In this document: piece after piece, positions 6,590 to 16,356 of the stretch
Numbering within the stretch: position 1 is the stretch's first letter
Layout: the number at the start of each line of letters is the position of its first letter
From: Halarcobacter ebronensis
GTDB taxonomy: Bacteria > Campylobacterota > Campylobacteria > Campylobacterales > Arcobacteraceae
Reading direction: 5' to 3'
NCBI RefSeq assembly: GCF_013201825.1
Contig: NZ_CP053836.1
Coordinates: forward strand, 1,922,001-1,986,000
DNA length: 64,000 nt
The notes under the pieces: model-generated
Databases searched by the model: none
What the model was told of the DNA's origin: nothing
What the model saw: only the letters and a program-made list of their open reading frames with translations
Made by a program: the position numbers and the translations under genes

Positions 6590-6855
6590 TATTTATTTGT
6601 AACCGATTTCAAAATTTAGACTCTCTTTTATTTGATTTATATAAAAAATAATTTTCTAAATATATGAAAATTTAACTTTAATATCACCTAAAAAAAAGAA
6701 TTAAAATGGTAGTAATTATAAATATAAATTAAAAATACATTTTATAAACATAGAATAAATTATATTATTATTTTATTAAGATTTTTATCATTATATGATG
6801 AATTTGAGTATTATATAATCTATAATCTCAAATTCTATAAAAATATATGAAAAGT

Positions 6856-8349
6856 TTAGATTGGCAAAATTATATAAAATTTTGCTCCTTTGTAGTTATG
6901 ATTGTTATACTCTATATCCTCATTTTTAACAATGATTTCTCCCAAGAAATGTTCATGAATAATTTTTGTACTCATATACAATCCTATACCTGTACCTTGA
7001 CTTTTATGTTTTGTAGTAAAGTATGGATCAAATATTTTATCTATAATATCTTCTTGTACTCCTCCTGCATTGTCTTGAAGAGTGATAAATATCTGGCTAT
7101 CTTCTTTATAAAAAGTGACCTCTATAACTTTTTCATCAAGATTTTTTTCATTTAAAATATCTTTTGCATTGTTTATTATATTTATAAAGACTTGAGTTAA
7201 TTCATTCATTATCCCATCTACAAAAAGTTCCTCTTTAGACTCGATTATATTTAGAGTTATGTAGTGGTTTTTTAAAGAAGCTGAGACTATATCAATAGCT
7301 TTATTAAAACTATCCAATACTTTGAAATGCTCTTTTTCTGGATTATCTTTCATAAAATTTCTAAAATCATCAATTGTATTACTTAAATAATTTGCATATT
7401 TAATCACACTATTTGCAGTCTCATTTATATCTCTTTCTTCAATCATTTTTAGTTCATTTTTTAGTTTTAGGCTACTTAGTTGTACTGTTATTGCATTTAG
7501 TGGTTGTCTCCATTGATGGGCAATATTATTTAACATTTCTCCAATTACAGCCATTCTTGTTTGATGTTTTAGAAGTAAATCTTGTTCATAGTTTTTTTCT
7601 AACTGTGATTTTAGTTTTTTAAAAAGTTCCTTCTCTTTTTTATTTGAAAGTTTTAAATCTTTTATATTTTTTTCTATATTTGTTGCCATAAGATTAAAAG
7701 AGTTTTGTAATTCAAAAGTCTCGTTACTATCACCTAAATCTATCCTTTGGGAATAATCACCCAATGCAATAGCATTTGCTGTGTGAGTTAGTTTAACAAG
7801 GTTTTTTATTATCCATTTGCTAACTGTTATAAGTAGTATTGCAGAAAGAATTAACTCAATCATTGCAATTATAATACTTCGTACTATCATCTCTTTTTTA
7901 GCTTGAATATAAAATTTTGTAGATAGACCCAAATAGACTTTTCCTAGCGTTTGAGAAGCAAGAGTTATTGGAATATTTGTATCAAACCTCTCATCTTCTA
8001 ATGAGGTCGAACTAAAAGGATCTAGCTCTATTTTTGGCAAAACATCACAATTTATCCAGCCAAGAGAGGAGATACAGTTGTTATTATTATCAACAACAAT
8101 CAAATAATCAATAGTTGAAATAGCTTTTGTCTCTTTTAGTATTGCATCTATTGTTGCATAATCCATTTGTACAATTGGAGCAGCAAGGGCACTTTGCAAA
8201 AGTATCTTTTGTTCATTGAGTCTTATGTGAGTCTGTGTTGATAAATTATTTTCTAACTGTATTACATTTTTTATTACCAATAGTGTAAGCATTAAGCTCT
8301 CTATTAATAGGCTGGCAATTACCCATTTCCATGCTAATGATATCCTCAT
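6856..8349 (-). CDS. Membrane sensor histidine kinase
   Basis: This 497-residue protein has a transmembrane helix at about 9-28, a periplasmic sensor region with Cys92/Cys101, a second helix at about 156-176, a HAMP linker and a coiled coil. A HisKA-type box follows with H278 (NIAHQWRQPLNAI), then an ATPase domain with N box (ELTQVFINIINNA), DNAGG and GTGIGL motifs. It starts at the TAATG overlap with the stop of the PhnD-like gene, so sensor and binding protein are coupled. No response regulator is adjacent, so the output partner lies elsewhere. Confidence 0.9.
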   Translation of the reverse strand: MRISLAWKWVIASLLIESLMLTLLVIKNVIQLENNLSTQTHIRLNEQKILLQSALAAPIVQMDYATIDAILKETKAISTIDYLIVVDNNNNCISSLGWINCDVLPKIELDPFSSTSLEDERFDTNIPITLASQTLGKVYLGLSTKFYIQAKKEMIVRSIIIAMIELILSAILLITVSKWIIKNLVKLTHTANAIALGDYSQRIDLGDSNETFELQNSFNLMATNIEKNIKDLKLSNKKEKELFKKLKSQLEKNYEQDLLLKHQTRMAVIGEMLNNIAHQWRQPLNAITVQLSSLKLKNELKMIEERDINETANSVIKYANYLSNTIDDFRNFMKDNPEKEHFKVLDSFNKAIDIVSASLKNHYITLNIIESKEELFVDGIMNELTQVFINIINNAKDILNEKNLDEKVIEVTFYKEDSQIFITLQDNAGGVQEDIIDKIFDPYFTTKHKSQGTGIGLYMSTKIIHEHFLGEIIVKNEDIEYNNHNYKGAKFYIILPI

Positions 8350-9170
8350 TAGTTATATAACCTATGGATTGTTTTATCTACAATCTCACCTAGATTATCT
8401 AAATCATTTGGAGCCATTTTTTTAAATCCTTCAAGTTTTGTTATCTTTAGATGATTTTCACCTTCGCTAGATTTTGAAAAAGCATCAAGTGCTTTTTTCC
8501 ATTGTTCTAAAGTGATACCATTTTTATCCTTTGCCAAGAAAATTCTGCTTGGTTTTGGCTCACTTTGATATATTACAGTAACTTTATCTTTTAACTTATC
8601 AGTCATAAGTTTTATATAGTTTGGCAAAGAAATAATTATCATATCCGCATGATTATTTAGAAGTATAGATATTGAACTATCTGTAGCACTTGTATAGGTA
8701 TATTCCACTTTTTCCCCCTCTTTAAATCCTTGTTTATCTAACCAATCTTGTGCATCTAAAGTTGGGAAAGAGACAGGATCAAGTCCTACAACATGTAAAG
8801 GTAATTGTGTACTTTTTAAAATATCTTTATCTTTTGATAAAATAATAGTTGATAAACCTTTTTTATAGGTCATCAAAGGAGTATAAGAAGCCATTTTTTG
8901 AGCAAGAACCGCAAGATTTGGTGATGTCAAAATTAGGTCATAATAACTTCCTTCATTACACCTCATTGAAAATTCACTAAAATTTTTTGCTGTCAAAATC
9001 TCTACAGGTCTTTGAAAATATTTTTCTAAAAAGACTCTTAAATCTTGATGTAATTTTAAAATAACTCTAGTTGAAGAGTGGGGTGCGATTCCAATTATTA
9101 TTGGATTAATTTGCGAACCAAAACAACTTATGGTAAAAAGAATTGCAAGAGATAATAATCTTATTTTCAT
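8349..9170 (-). CDS. PhnD-like periplasmic substrate-binding protein
   Basis: This 273-residue protein has a signal peptide (MKIRLLSLAILFTISCFGSQ) and the two-lobed PhnD/SsuA/transferrin-type fold. Typical features are GIAPHSSTRVILK near the start, YDLILTSPNLA and a C-terminal lobe with SATDSSISILLNNHAD. Related proteins bind phosphonate, phosphite or other oxyanions. No ABC permease or ATPase is nearby, and the next gene is a histidine kinase overlapping by TAATG. Its role is therefore probably to present a ligand to the kinase rather than to import it. Confidence 0.82.
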   Translation of the reverse strand: MKIRLLSLAILFTISCFGSQINPIIIGIAPHSSTRVILKLHQDLRVFLEKYFQRPVEILTAKNFSEFSMRCNEGSYYDLILTSPNLAVLAQKMASYTPLMTYKKGLSTIILSKDKDILKSTQLPLHVVGLDPVSFPTLDAQDWLDKQGFKEGEKVEYTYTSATDSSISILLNNHADMIIISLPNYIKLMTDKLKDKVTVIYQSEPKPSRIFLAKDKNGITLEQWKKALDAFSKSSEGENHLKITKLEGFKKMAPNDLDNLGEIVDKTIHRLYN

Positions 9171-9377
9171 ATCATTTATACCCTACTTTGAAAAGATATA
9201 TTATTCTACCAAAAAATAATAATATTATTAATTAAACGATTTTCTCCTGCCCTATTCTATATAATATTATATACTTTTATATTCATTCATACAGAGTACC
9301 ATTCCTTCACAAAAAATACCATAAAATAAGCTTTTATTAAACTTTCAATATATATACTTTCATATTAACTAATCTAA

Positions 9378-9390
9378 AAAAGTGTGTTAA
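9378..9390. repeat. Possible att core, left end of integrated element
   Basis: AAAAGTGTGTTAA here is repeated exactly and in the same orientation at 25473-25485, bracketing the integrase, relaxase and Rep genes. Related GTGTG runs continue at 9394-9421. The short AT-rich core and the lack of a tRNA target leave the boundary tentative. Confidence 0.4.
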
Positions 9391-9418
9391 AAAGTGTGTG
9401 ATTAAAAAGGTGTGTGTT

Positions 9419-10600
9419 GTGAAAAAATATATTAGAGTTAAACTTCCTAATTCAAATTGTACAGGTATTTCCCTTGAAATTGATTCAGATATTAATATAA
9501 AAGAAGTTACAACAGTTAAAGAAGCAAATAAATATATTAATGGTGTTTATAAACTTCATCTTAGAATTAAAAAGAATGGTATAGATAGTTCTAAAGTATT
9601 TTATTTTAATACTAATGATATTGGATTTAAAAAATCTATAGATCAAGTATCTTCAACAAGAGAAGAACTAAAAAAGAAACTTGCTACAAAAGGTACATTA
9701 AGAGAAAAGTATATTGAAAACTCAATGGAGTCTAATACATTCTTAGAACAAGCAAAACTATTTATAAAACAAAAGTCTATATCATTAAGACAGTCATCTA
9801 TTGATAACTATTCAACTAATCTTTTAACACACTCAAAAGAACTTCATAATAAGCTATATAATAGTATTACAATACATGATGTACAAAAGCAATTAAATAA
9901 GTTAATAGGGAAAAGAAAACCAGCAACAGTTAAGCTATTAGCATTAAACTTAAAAACCTTTTTAAAACCTTTAAATCTTGATTGGTCTACATTAGAAATA
10001 CCAAGTGTACATAATAAAGTAGATTATACCCTTCCTATTGAGGATACAAGAACAATTATTAAAGCAATGAGAAGTTATAGCTTAATAAAAGTTTCTGATA
10101 AAGAATATTATCAATTTCCTGAAGTTAGAAATATTTTTTTATTTTTATTAACTGGACGGAGAGTAAGTGAAGTTTTAAATCTAAAGTATTCAGATCTAAA
10201 TTTATCACAAAAGATTTTTAGAATACCAGCTAGCAAAGCAAAAGGGAAAAAAGAACTAGTTTTTGATTTAGATGATACATTACTAAATGCACTTGAAACA
10301 CAATCTAAAATTAATCATATTGAACTAAATGATAAATTAGATCTAAGAATATTTAACTACACAAAAGAAACACCTAGATGGCATTTTCAAAAGCTATTAA
10401 AAACATTAAATCTACCAAAACTTAGATTACATGATATTAGACATATGTTAGCAACTACACTACTTCAAAATGAAGTAGCAGTAGCTGATGTAAGTAGAAT
10501 GTTAGGACATAGTTCAATTATAGTTACAGAACAAAGATATGTAACTAAATCTAAAGAACAAGCTTCAAGAGCTTTGAAAGCTTTGGATAGTATTATTTAA
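9419..10600 (+). CDS. Tyrosine site-specific integrase
   Basis: This is a phage/ICE-type tyrosine recombinase. It has an N-terminal SAM-like core-binding domain (about 100-190) and a catalytic domain with the full set. Numbered from the upstream GTG at 9398, these are R255 (LLTGRRVSE), K280, H345-x-x-R348 (HDIRH), H371 (LGHSS) and Y381 (QRYVT). The frame is open from 9398, but the GTG at 9419 is preferred because AAGG lies 8 nt upstream of it, giving about 393 residues. It is the first gene inside the left putative att repeat, reads into the element and presumably mediates its integration and excision. Confidence 0.9.
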   Translation: MKKYIRVKLPNSNCTGISLEIDSDINIKEVTTVKEANKYINGVYKLHLRIKKNGIDSSKVFYFNTNDIGFKKSIDQVSSTREELKKKLATKGTLREKYIENSMESNTFLEQAKLFIKQKSISLRQSSIDNYSTNLLTHSKELHNKLYNSITIHDVQKQLNKLIGKRKPATVKLLALNLKTFLKPLNLDWSTLEIPSVHNKVDYTLPIEDTRTIIKAMRSYSLIKVSDKEYYQFPEVRNIFLFLLTGRRVSEVLNLKYSDLNLSQKIFRIPASKAKGKKELVFDLDDTLLNALETQSKINHIELNDKLDLRIFNYTKETPRWHFQKLLKTLNLPKLRLHDIRHMLATTLLQNEVAVADVSRMLGHSSIIVTEQRYVTKSKEQASRALKALDSII

Positions 10601-10610
10601 TAGTTTTAGT

Positions 10611-12614
10611 TTAATGAAGTTTTTTATAATTATTATATCCATCATAAATATTAGTTATGTCATTTTTTAAATAAAGTAAGCCAATAATATACTCTATTGC
10701 TTTTTTATCATTTTCATTTTCACTTAATAATTCTAAGGGTATAAATAAACTATTAAAAAGGATATCATCTATATTATAATTTTTATCAAGTTCTAAAATG
10801 ATATCTGTCAATTTTTGTAAATCTTTATTAGTTTTAGTAAACTCTTTCTCAACCTCAATAGGTACATTTTGTTTAAAAGTAAATCTAATATTAGTTAAAG
10901 CATGAATTATATTTCTAGGTAAATTATTCATAATACTATACCAATTATTAGGGGATAAAGAAATTTTAATAATTTTTTCATTGTTGTAAGTAAGAATTTT
11001 TCCATTTTCAAAGATAAGTTGTTTATTATCTAAGAGATTTTTTTCATGTCTTAGTAGCTGAAATTGTGAAGTTGCAAATGCTCTTATAAAATCTTGCAAA
11101 ATATGAATAGAAGAACCAGAATAAGATTCTTTTCTCAAACCTTTATTTTTATTTTCTATAAATATAATTTTATCATCTAATTTTATAACTAAATCACATT
11201 CTAACGGCTTATTATTTTTAGTAGTTTTATATTTATCTGAATAGATATCAAAATTTTTATTACTAAAGATATGTTTAACATAAGTATCTATATTATTACC
11301 AATCTTTGTAGTTACTTTTGAATCAAAATTTAATCTAATTTTTTCTACAAGTGCATTATAAAAATTCATTTTAAAGTATTTAAAACCAACTAAGTAATAA
11401 GTGTTCTTATGCTTTATTATTGGATTATGTATAAATAAGTTTTCTATATTAACTAAACTTGTAGGTATTAAGTAATTTTTATTTATTACTTTCGAATCAA
11501 CAGAAAAAAAACTAACTATTTTTTCCAACTCTTTGAAGTATTTTAAATCTATTTTTATTATATTTGCATTTTTAGATAACTTATCTGTATTTATTAAAAA
11601 AGTAGTGAGTTCATGCATTGAAAAACCAAATTTATTTTTAAATTCTTTATTTAATATTTCATTACCAATTAAATTATTTATATAGGCTATTAAGGTATCA
11701 GTATTTAAAGGATAACTCAACGAATATAAATTTAAATGTAAAACTTGTTTCTTTAGTTTTTCTTCAATATTTTGTTCATCAATATACATATACTCCCACA
11801 TATTAAAAGATCTTAATTGATATAAATTAATAAAATTTATAAATAATGTTACTATTGTTTTAAATATTTTATCATTTGATTTTTTTAGATTTGAAAGATG
11901 AATATTTTTTAATGCTAAATTTATAATATAGTTAAAAGGAATCCTTCGGTCATTCCTTTTTTGAATTAAAATAAAACTTAAAAATTCAAATATATCTATT
12001 TGTTGTAGTTTTTTTTCTATAAACTTAATAATTTTCATTTCTTGACATTTTTTAAAAACAATATTTCCATCTATACAGTCTATTTTAAATGAAGTATTAT
12101 TTTTAAAGTACTTTAATGACTCAACAAGAGTAGAGTTTTCTTTAATAAAGTTATGCTCTATTATTTTAAGAAAAGAATTTTTACTAATAAAATATAATAG
12201 ATAGAGTTTTTTAATTAATTTCTTCCAAAAAACTGTATTGGATAAGTCACAAATTTTATCTTCACTATAGATTCCATAATGTTGTAAAGCTTTAGAAATA
12301 GAATAATATATATTAAACCTTTCTTCTTTACAATCACCTAATAAATAATCAATATGTATCTGTTTTGATATATCAAATAATTTAGAAGTACTCATTGTAA
12401 AATTATTTTTATTCATTAATATAAACTCTTTTATATATTCTTTAAATAGTTCTTTCATATTATTTTGATTTGAATTATAAAAAATCTTAAAATGTTCAAA
12501 TATCTTTTTTTCAATCATTATTTTATCTTGTTCTAATTCTTCAAAAAAAGCTTTTTCTTCAAATAATGCATCATCAACTAAGTTAATAAATACATTTGTA
12601 TAATTTTTTAACAA
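10611..12614 (-). CDS. Large protein with C-terminal PD-(D/E)XK nuclease domain
   Basis: This 667-residue protein is not assignable to a named family. The N-terminal two thirds are alpha-helical with no clear motif. Residues about 430-530 form a restriction-endonuclease-like core: NIDTYVKHIF helix, then the acidic strand PLECDLVIK (E472, D474) and the strand IIFIENKNK with the E487-x-K489 signature. A helix follows (HILQDFIRAFATSQFQLLRH). It starts at TTG 12614 behind AAGGG and is 15 nt from the membrane-protein gene. Location beside an integrase suggests cargo, possibly defence or element maintenance; the function is inferred only. Confidence 0.7.
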   Translation of the reverse strand: MLKNYTNVFINLVDDALFEEKAFFEELEQDKIMIEKKIFEHFKIFYNSNQNNMKELFKEYIKEFILMNKNNFTMSTSKLFDISKQIHIDYLLGDCKEERFNIYYSISKALQHYGIYSEDKICDLSNTVFWKKLIKKLYLLYFISKNSFLKIIEHNFIKENSTLVESLKYFKNNTSFKIDCIDGNIVFKKCQEMKIIKFIEKKLQQIDIFEFLSFILIQKRNDRRIPFNYIINLALKNIHLSNLKKSNDKIFKTIVTLFINFINLYQLRSFNMWEYMYIDEQNIEEKLKKQVLHLNLYSLSYPLNTDTLIAYINNLIGNEILNKEFKNKFGFSMHELTTFLINTDKLSKNANIIKIDLKYFKELEKIVSFFSVDSKVINKNYLIPTSLVNIENLFIHNPIIKHKNTYYLVGFKYFKMNFYNALVEKIRLNFDSKVTTKIGNNIDTYVKHIFSNKNFDIYSDKYKTTKNNKPLECDLVIKLDDKIIFIENKNKGLRKESYSGSSIHILQDFIRAFATSQFQLLRHEKNLLDNKQLIFENGKILTYNNEKIIKISLSPNNWYSIMNNLPRNIIHALTNIRFTFKQNVPIEVEKEFTKTNKDLQKLTDIILELDKNYNIDDILFNSLFIPLELLSENENDKKAIEYIIGLLYLKNDITNIYDGYNNYKKLH

Positions 12615-12629
12615 GAATAACCCTTACTT

Positions 12630-14630
12630 CTAAATTTTATTTTTTTCTAAACCATAAGATTTCAATTGTTTTTCAGTTAAATTATTTCTCAGAGATACGC
12701 CTAATGGATAATTGTATTTTTCAAAAATAAATATCCAAGTTAATACTTCAGAATATTTTTTTATTAAAGTACTTGTATTATTTTCTAAAATATTTTGTGC
12801 ATTATTGAAGTAATTATCTCCTTTAATTGAGAAAGGTAACATTACAACAATAATAACTAATGAAAACACCATAATTTTTTTGATAATATTTACCTTGTTT
12901 TCATTCATTTTAAAAATAAGTACTAACATTAAACAAATGATCAAACTAAATAAACTTATTGCATTTAAAACACCAAATATTAAACTTAATGCTATAGCAA
13001 TAGGTGGTATATATAAAGCTTTAATTGACTTATTACCTTTATCTTTATATGAAGAAAATAATTGTTTTTTTGTTAATACAAATTCCTTTTTCAATCCTTC
13101 TTTTAGATTTGGCATATACACATCATCATAAAACCTTTCAGTTCGTTGATACGCAATTAATCTTAAAACTTTATTCTGTTCTTTTTTATTATACATTGAT
13201 AGAGTAGCCTTAAATTTCTCTCTAATTTGATTACTTAAAACAAAACTTTTAAAACTCAAGTTATGTTTTATGCCTGCTATACCCATTTTTTTATATAATT
13301 TATTAACATTTATATAGGTTTCTTTTGTAACATTTTTTATATAAGCATTTCTAAATTCTTTTTCTTTGTAATTAAAACTATTACTTACTTTAATCCCTTT
13401 TTTTCTCAAATTATTAATTATTTCGTTTTTTACTTCCTTGTTTAAAAGATAATCATTAAAAGTATCTATTCCTTCATAAGGAACCTTAGTTTTAGTTTTC
13501 CATTTATCATGATAGTTTTTTGATATAATTTCTGTAATTGCATATGTGTTTAAACAACCACTATAACTATCACCACCACCAGTAAAAGCTCTAAAAATTT
13601 CACCTAAGATTCCATCAGTTATTTCAACAAAAGGAGCTAATAAACCACCTGGTACTTTACACCATGAAGAAGGTTCAATTTTTCTTCCAAATTTTTGTAT
13701 CATATAGCTGTTATAGTCTTTAAGTGCTCTTTTCTTATAATATCCACCTCTATTATAATATTTAACAAAATCATTCCATTTTGATCTAAATGAACTATCA
13801 TTTTGTAATTTTTTAACATTTTTTTTAATATTATTATTTAAGTCTGATACCTCTTGTTGATATTTAGTAAAACTATTTTTTGATTCTCTCTTAAAATCTA
13901 AATATTTTTTATGTGATTGTTTTTTAGCCTTTAAAAATTCTTTATTTGCTTTTTTCTGTGCTTCAGTATATTTTACATATAACTCTTTTAATCCACTAGC
14001 AAACTGTATAAAGTTTTCATTTTGCTCTTTAAATTCATTTTCATATTTTTTTTGAGTATAAAAATTTAAAAATGAATCCATTCCAACTGTTGCAATTTTT
14101 TCTACAACTTTATTTTCATCAATATAGGATAATAAAAAAATATTATTGATAATTACTTTTTCATCAACTGAAAACTCTCGTTCATTATTGTCTTCAAATT
14201 TTAAGATTGAACTATGACCCAATACATTATTAGCAATTCCATTTTTTAATATATTTAAATAATATGCACTATACCTTTTATCTTTATTTTGTTCAACAAT
14301 ATAATCCATTAAAGAAGTTAGTGAAAAAAAGATAGATACATATATAACAGATGATACAATCATTGTAAGAATAAACTTAAACCATTCACCTTTATTGAAG
14401 ATTTTTTGTATTAACAAATAAGATAAAGGCATTAATAATAATGTTACACCAATTGATGTTATATTATGACCTAAAAGTTCAAGATTATTAAATATTTCCT
14501 CTGAAAAGTCTTTTATAACACCAGAGTCTAATACAATAGTATTATAAGAAGATTCTACTAATAAATATACAGTTTTAAATAAAATTATTATTATTAAAAA
14601 ATATATTGGTAATCCAAATATTCTTTTCAT
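12630..14630 (-). CDS. Large multi-helix membrane protein with central coiled coil
   Basis: This 666-residue protein is unrecognised. It has about four N-terminal transmembrane helices (7-27, 54-75, 85-106 and adjoining). A long hydrophilic middle follows with a Lys/Glu-rich coiled coil at about 215-275 (EAQKKANKEFLKAKKQ) and a Gly/Cys patch (FTGGGDSYSGCLNTYA), then three or four C-terminal helices (about 540-605). Its ATG overlaps the stop of the lipoprotein gene (TAATGA), and the nuclease gene follows after 15 nt. The three therefore form one operon. It could be a conjugation-channel part or the membrane arm of a cargo system. Confidence 0.6.
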   Translation of the reverse strand: MKRIFGLPIYFLIIIILFKTVYLLVESSYNTIVLDSGVIKDFSEEIFNNLELLGHNITSIGVTLLLMPLSYLLIQKIFNKGEWFKFILTMIVSSVIYVSIFFSLTSLMDYIVEQNKDKRYSAYYLNILKNGIANNVLGHSSILKFEDNNEREFSVDEKVIINNIFLLSYIDENKVVEKIATVGMDSFLNFYTQKKYENEFKEQNENFIQFASGLKELYVKYTEAQKKANKEFLKAKKQSHKKYLDFKRESKNSFTKYQQEVSDLNNNIKKNVKKLQNDSSFRSKWNDFVKYYNRGGYYKKRALKDYNSYMIQKFGRKIEPSSWCKVPGGLLAPFVEITDGILGEIFRAFTGGGDSYSGCLNTYAITEIISKNYHDKWKTKTKVPYEGIDTFNDYLLNKEVKNEIINNLRKKGIKVSNSFNYKEKEFRNAYIKNVTKETYINVNKLYKKMGIAGIKHNLSFKSFVLSNQIREKFKATLSMYNKKEQNKVLRLIAYQRTERFYDDVYMPNLKEGLKKEFVLTKKQLFSSYKDKGNKSIKALYIPPIAIALSLIFGVLNAISLFSLIICLMLVLIFKMNENKVNIIKKIMVFSLVIIVVMLPFSIKGDNYFNNAQNILENNTSTLIKKYSEVLTWIFIFEKYNYPLGVSLRNNLTEKQLKSYGLEKNKI

Positions 14631-14860
14631 TATAATGAACCTAAATCAATCTTTTTAAAAGATCCATTTTTTTTAATAAACTTTGATTTCTTTAAAATAA
14701 TTTGTTGTTCCTTAAGTATAAAAGGTTCACTAACTTCTAGTTCACTATTTTCTTCTACAAATAAGTCTTTATTTTTTTCTAAATTTTTATTATTAGATGA
14801 ACACCCTATGAATAAAAAAACACATAATCCTATAAATAACTTAATCAACTTACTAAACAT
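14630..14860 (-). CDS. Small lipoprotein
   Basis: This 76-residue protein has a hydrophobic signal (LIKLFIGLCVFLFIGC) ending in a lipobox cysteine (FIGC) followed by SSNN. The short mature part is Lys/Glu-rich and predicted to be mostly unstructured. It is the first gene of the lipoprotein, membrane protein and nuclease operon and overlaps the next gene by TAATGA. The length resembles entry-exclusion or VirB7-like lipoproteins of conjugative elements, but nothing specific can be said. Confidence 0.7.
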   Translation of the reverse strand: MFSKLIKLFIGLCVFLFIGCSSNNKNLEKNKDLFVEENSELEVSEPFILKEQQIILKKSKFIKKNGSFKKIDLGSL

Positions 14861-15478
14861 AATAACCTTAATAAATATATATAGATTTAATTATATAGAA
14901 ATTTTATTAAATTATAAATTATTTTTTGAATACTTTTTGTTATAATAAATTGTTAAAAAAAAGATAAAAATACAAGCTTAAAAAAATAGAAATTATAAAG
15001 TAAAAGAATTACTAAAAAAGCATAAAGATATTGCAGAGAATATGATATAAAAGTATAAATATTAAGCTTATATTACAATATCCTATGAATATATTAAGTT
15101 CCACAATCAGGAACTAAACTATATAACATAAAGCCTATTTTATAGCTGATTTATTAAATATATTTTTTATAGTACCGTATTAAATACCGTTAAGTTTCTA
15201 CTCTAAATTTATTTACAGACACATGAAGTTTTTTTAATACATCTGCTTTTGGATAAACCTTTTCAAATTCAATAAATATTAATAGTTTTATTTACAACTA
15301 TTACTTATTGTGATATAATATGTTGTAATTGGTAATTCACACCAACCGCACTCACCGAAAGGTATGGTAAAGTGTCTTAAACTTACAAGATTGGTTTCAG
15401 ATTTCTGAATTGATTCTTGCAATGTAGTATTAATGAGTGCAAATATAAAAATAGCAAAATGAATTAAAAGAGGAAAAA
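14861..15478. other. 618 bp AT-rich stretch without an intact gene
   Basis: This is a divergent intergenic region between the lipoprotein operon and the rightward genes. It carries a perfect 6 bp hairpin AGTTCC-ACAATCA-GGAACT (15097-15115) and a short gene remnant on the minus strand (15190-15285). Promoters for both directions must lie here, but none stands out in the A/T background. The 66-codon minus-strand frame at 15288-15488 has no ribosome site and overlaps the next gene, so it is not called. Confidence 0.5.
15190..15285 (-). pseudogene. Possible C-terminal gene remnant
   Basis: Without any start codon, this minus-strand frame reads about 32 codons ending FEKVYPKADVLKKLHVSVNK and then FRVET before a TAA at 15192-15190. 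The composition is protein-like and better than surrounding frames, but it is blocked by a stop upstream. It may be the tail of a lost gene. Chance is a real alternative at this length. Confidence 0.2.
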
Positions 15479-16144
15479 ATGAAAGCAATTAGCTTATTGA
15501 AAATCCAAAACGAGGCAAAAGAACTTCAAGTTAATCAAAAGATAACATATAATCAGGCGTTGCATAAAGTAGCTAAAAAAAATGGCTTTAAAGCTTATCA
15601 AGCATTACTGGAAAAAATTAAAAAAGATTATATTGATGATGAAGATAATCAAATCAAAGAATTTAAATCGAATGTATTTGAAAATCGAAAGCATATTGAA
15701 TCAAATTTTATAAAAATTGAAAAATTGTCTAAAAAGTATGGAGAAATTCGATTTAATGAAAAGTATGACGATGACGAAGAAACAAGAGAAGAACTGATTG
15801 AAGAAATAGAAGAAAAAGCTGCAGAGTTATCTAATTCTATTGCAAAAATGTTTTTTGGAAATGTGCTCAATAAACTGACAGATAACCAAAAATTATGTGT
15901 AGAAGGTGGTGCATATGCAGGTTATATTTCAAGTAATTATCAGACATTTCACAATGATATAGATGCTAATAATGCAGACTATTTTATTGAATTAGATATT
16001 GAAAATCAAAGAATTGAATTCTCTTATAGAGATTTTAATATTGATAAATATGAAGATATAGATAATGAAGGAAATAAATTTATAGGAGAAATTAAAGAAT
16101 GGAATGATTGGTGTCAAACTTCTGAGATTGAACTTCCTTTTTAA
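15479..16144 (+). CDS. Hypothetical acidic protein with N-terminal plasmid-type helical domain
   Basis: This 221-residue protein starts at an ATG behind AGAGGA. The first 50 residues (ISLLKIQNEAKELQVNQKIT.. YNQALHKVAKKNGFKAYQAL) resemble, from memory, a short helical domain found at the N-terminus of several plasmid and mobile-element proteins (LLK..AK.....ISYSQALE.VAK..GF..W..L). The rest is very acidic and ends in a small alpha/beta domain (about 130-221). The function is unknown. It is transcribed away from the nuclease operon and followed by a hairpin terminator. Confidence 0.6.
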   Translation: MKAISLLKIQNEAKELQVNQKITYNQALHKVAKKNGFKAYQALLEKIKKDYIDDEDNQIKEFKSNVFENRKHIESNFIKIEKLSKKYGEIRFNEKYDDDEETREELIEEIEEKAAELSNSIAKMFFGNVLNKLTDNQKLCVEGGAYAGYISSNYQTFHNDIDANNADYFIELDIENQRIEFSYRDFNIDKYEDIDNEGNKFIGEIKEWNDWCQTSEIELPF

Positions 16145-16158
16145 TATAATACATAAAT

Positions 16159-16190
16159 AAAGAGATAAAGTTTTAATGCATTATCTCTTT
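16159..16190 (+). terminator. Hairpin terminator after the 15479 gene
   Basis: AAAGAGATAA (16159-16168) pairs perfectly with TTATCTCTTT (16181-16190) around a 12 nt loop, extended by further A/T pairs and followed by TATTTG. It lies 15 nt after the stop. Confidence 0.7.
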
Positions 16191-16356
16191 TATTTGAATT
16201 ACTTTTATTTTTTGCACTTTTATAATTATTATAATCACTCATAAAAGACCTTTGTTATTTTAATATATAACATTATATACTACTATATATTCCTGAAAGA
16301 TTATTTTACTTGCTAAGTGATAAAATAATTGATAAAGAAATAAAAAAGGAGCATAT

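Noticed and set aside
9398-9418. Integrase start at GTG 9398
   Set aside because: There is no ribosome site before it, while GTG 9419 has AAGG 8 nt upstream. The extra seven residues fall within the GTGTG repeat run.
15288-15488. 66-codon minus-strand frame with a hydrophobic start
   Set aside because: It overlaps the start of the well-supported gene at 15479, lacks a ribosome site, and its tail is not protein-like.
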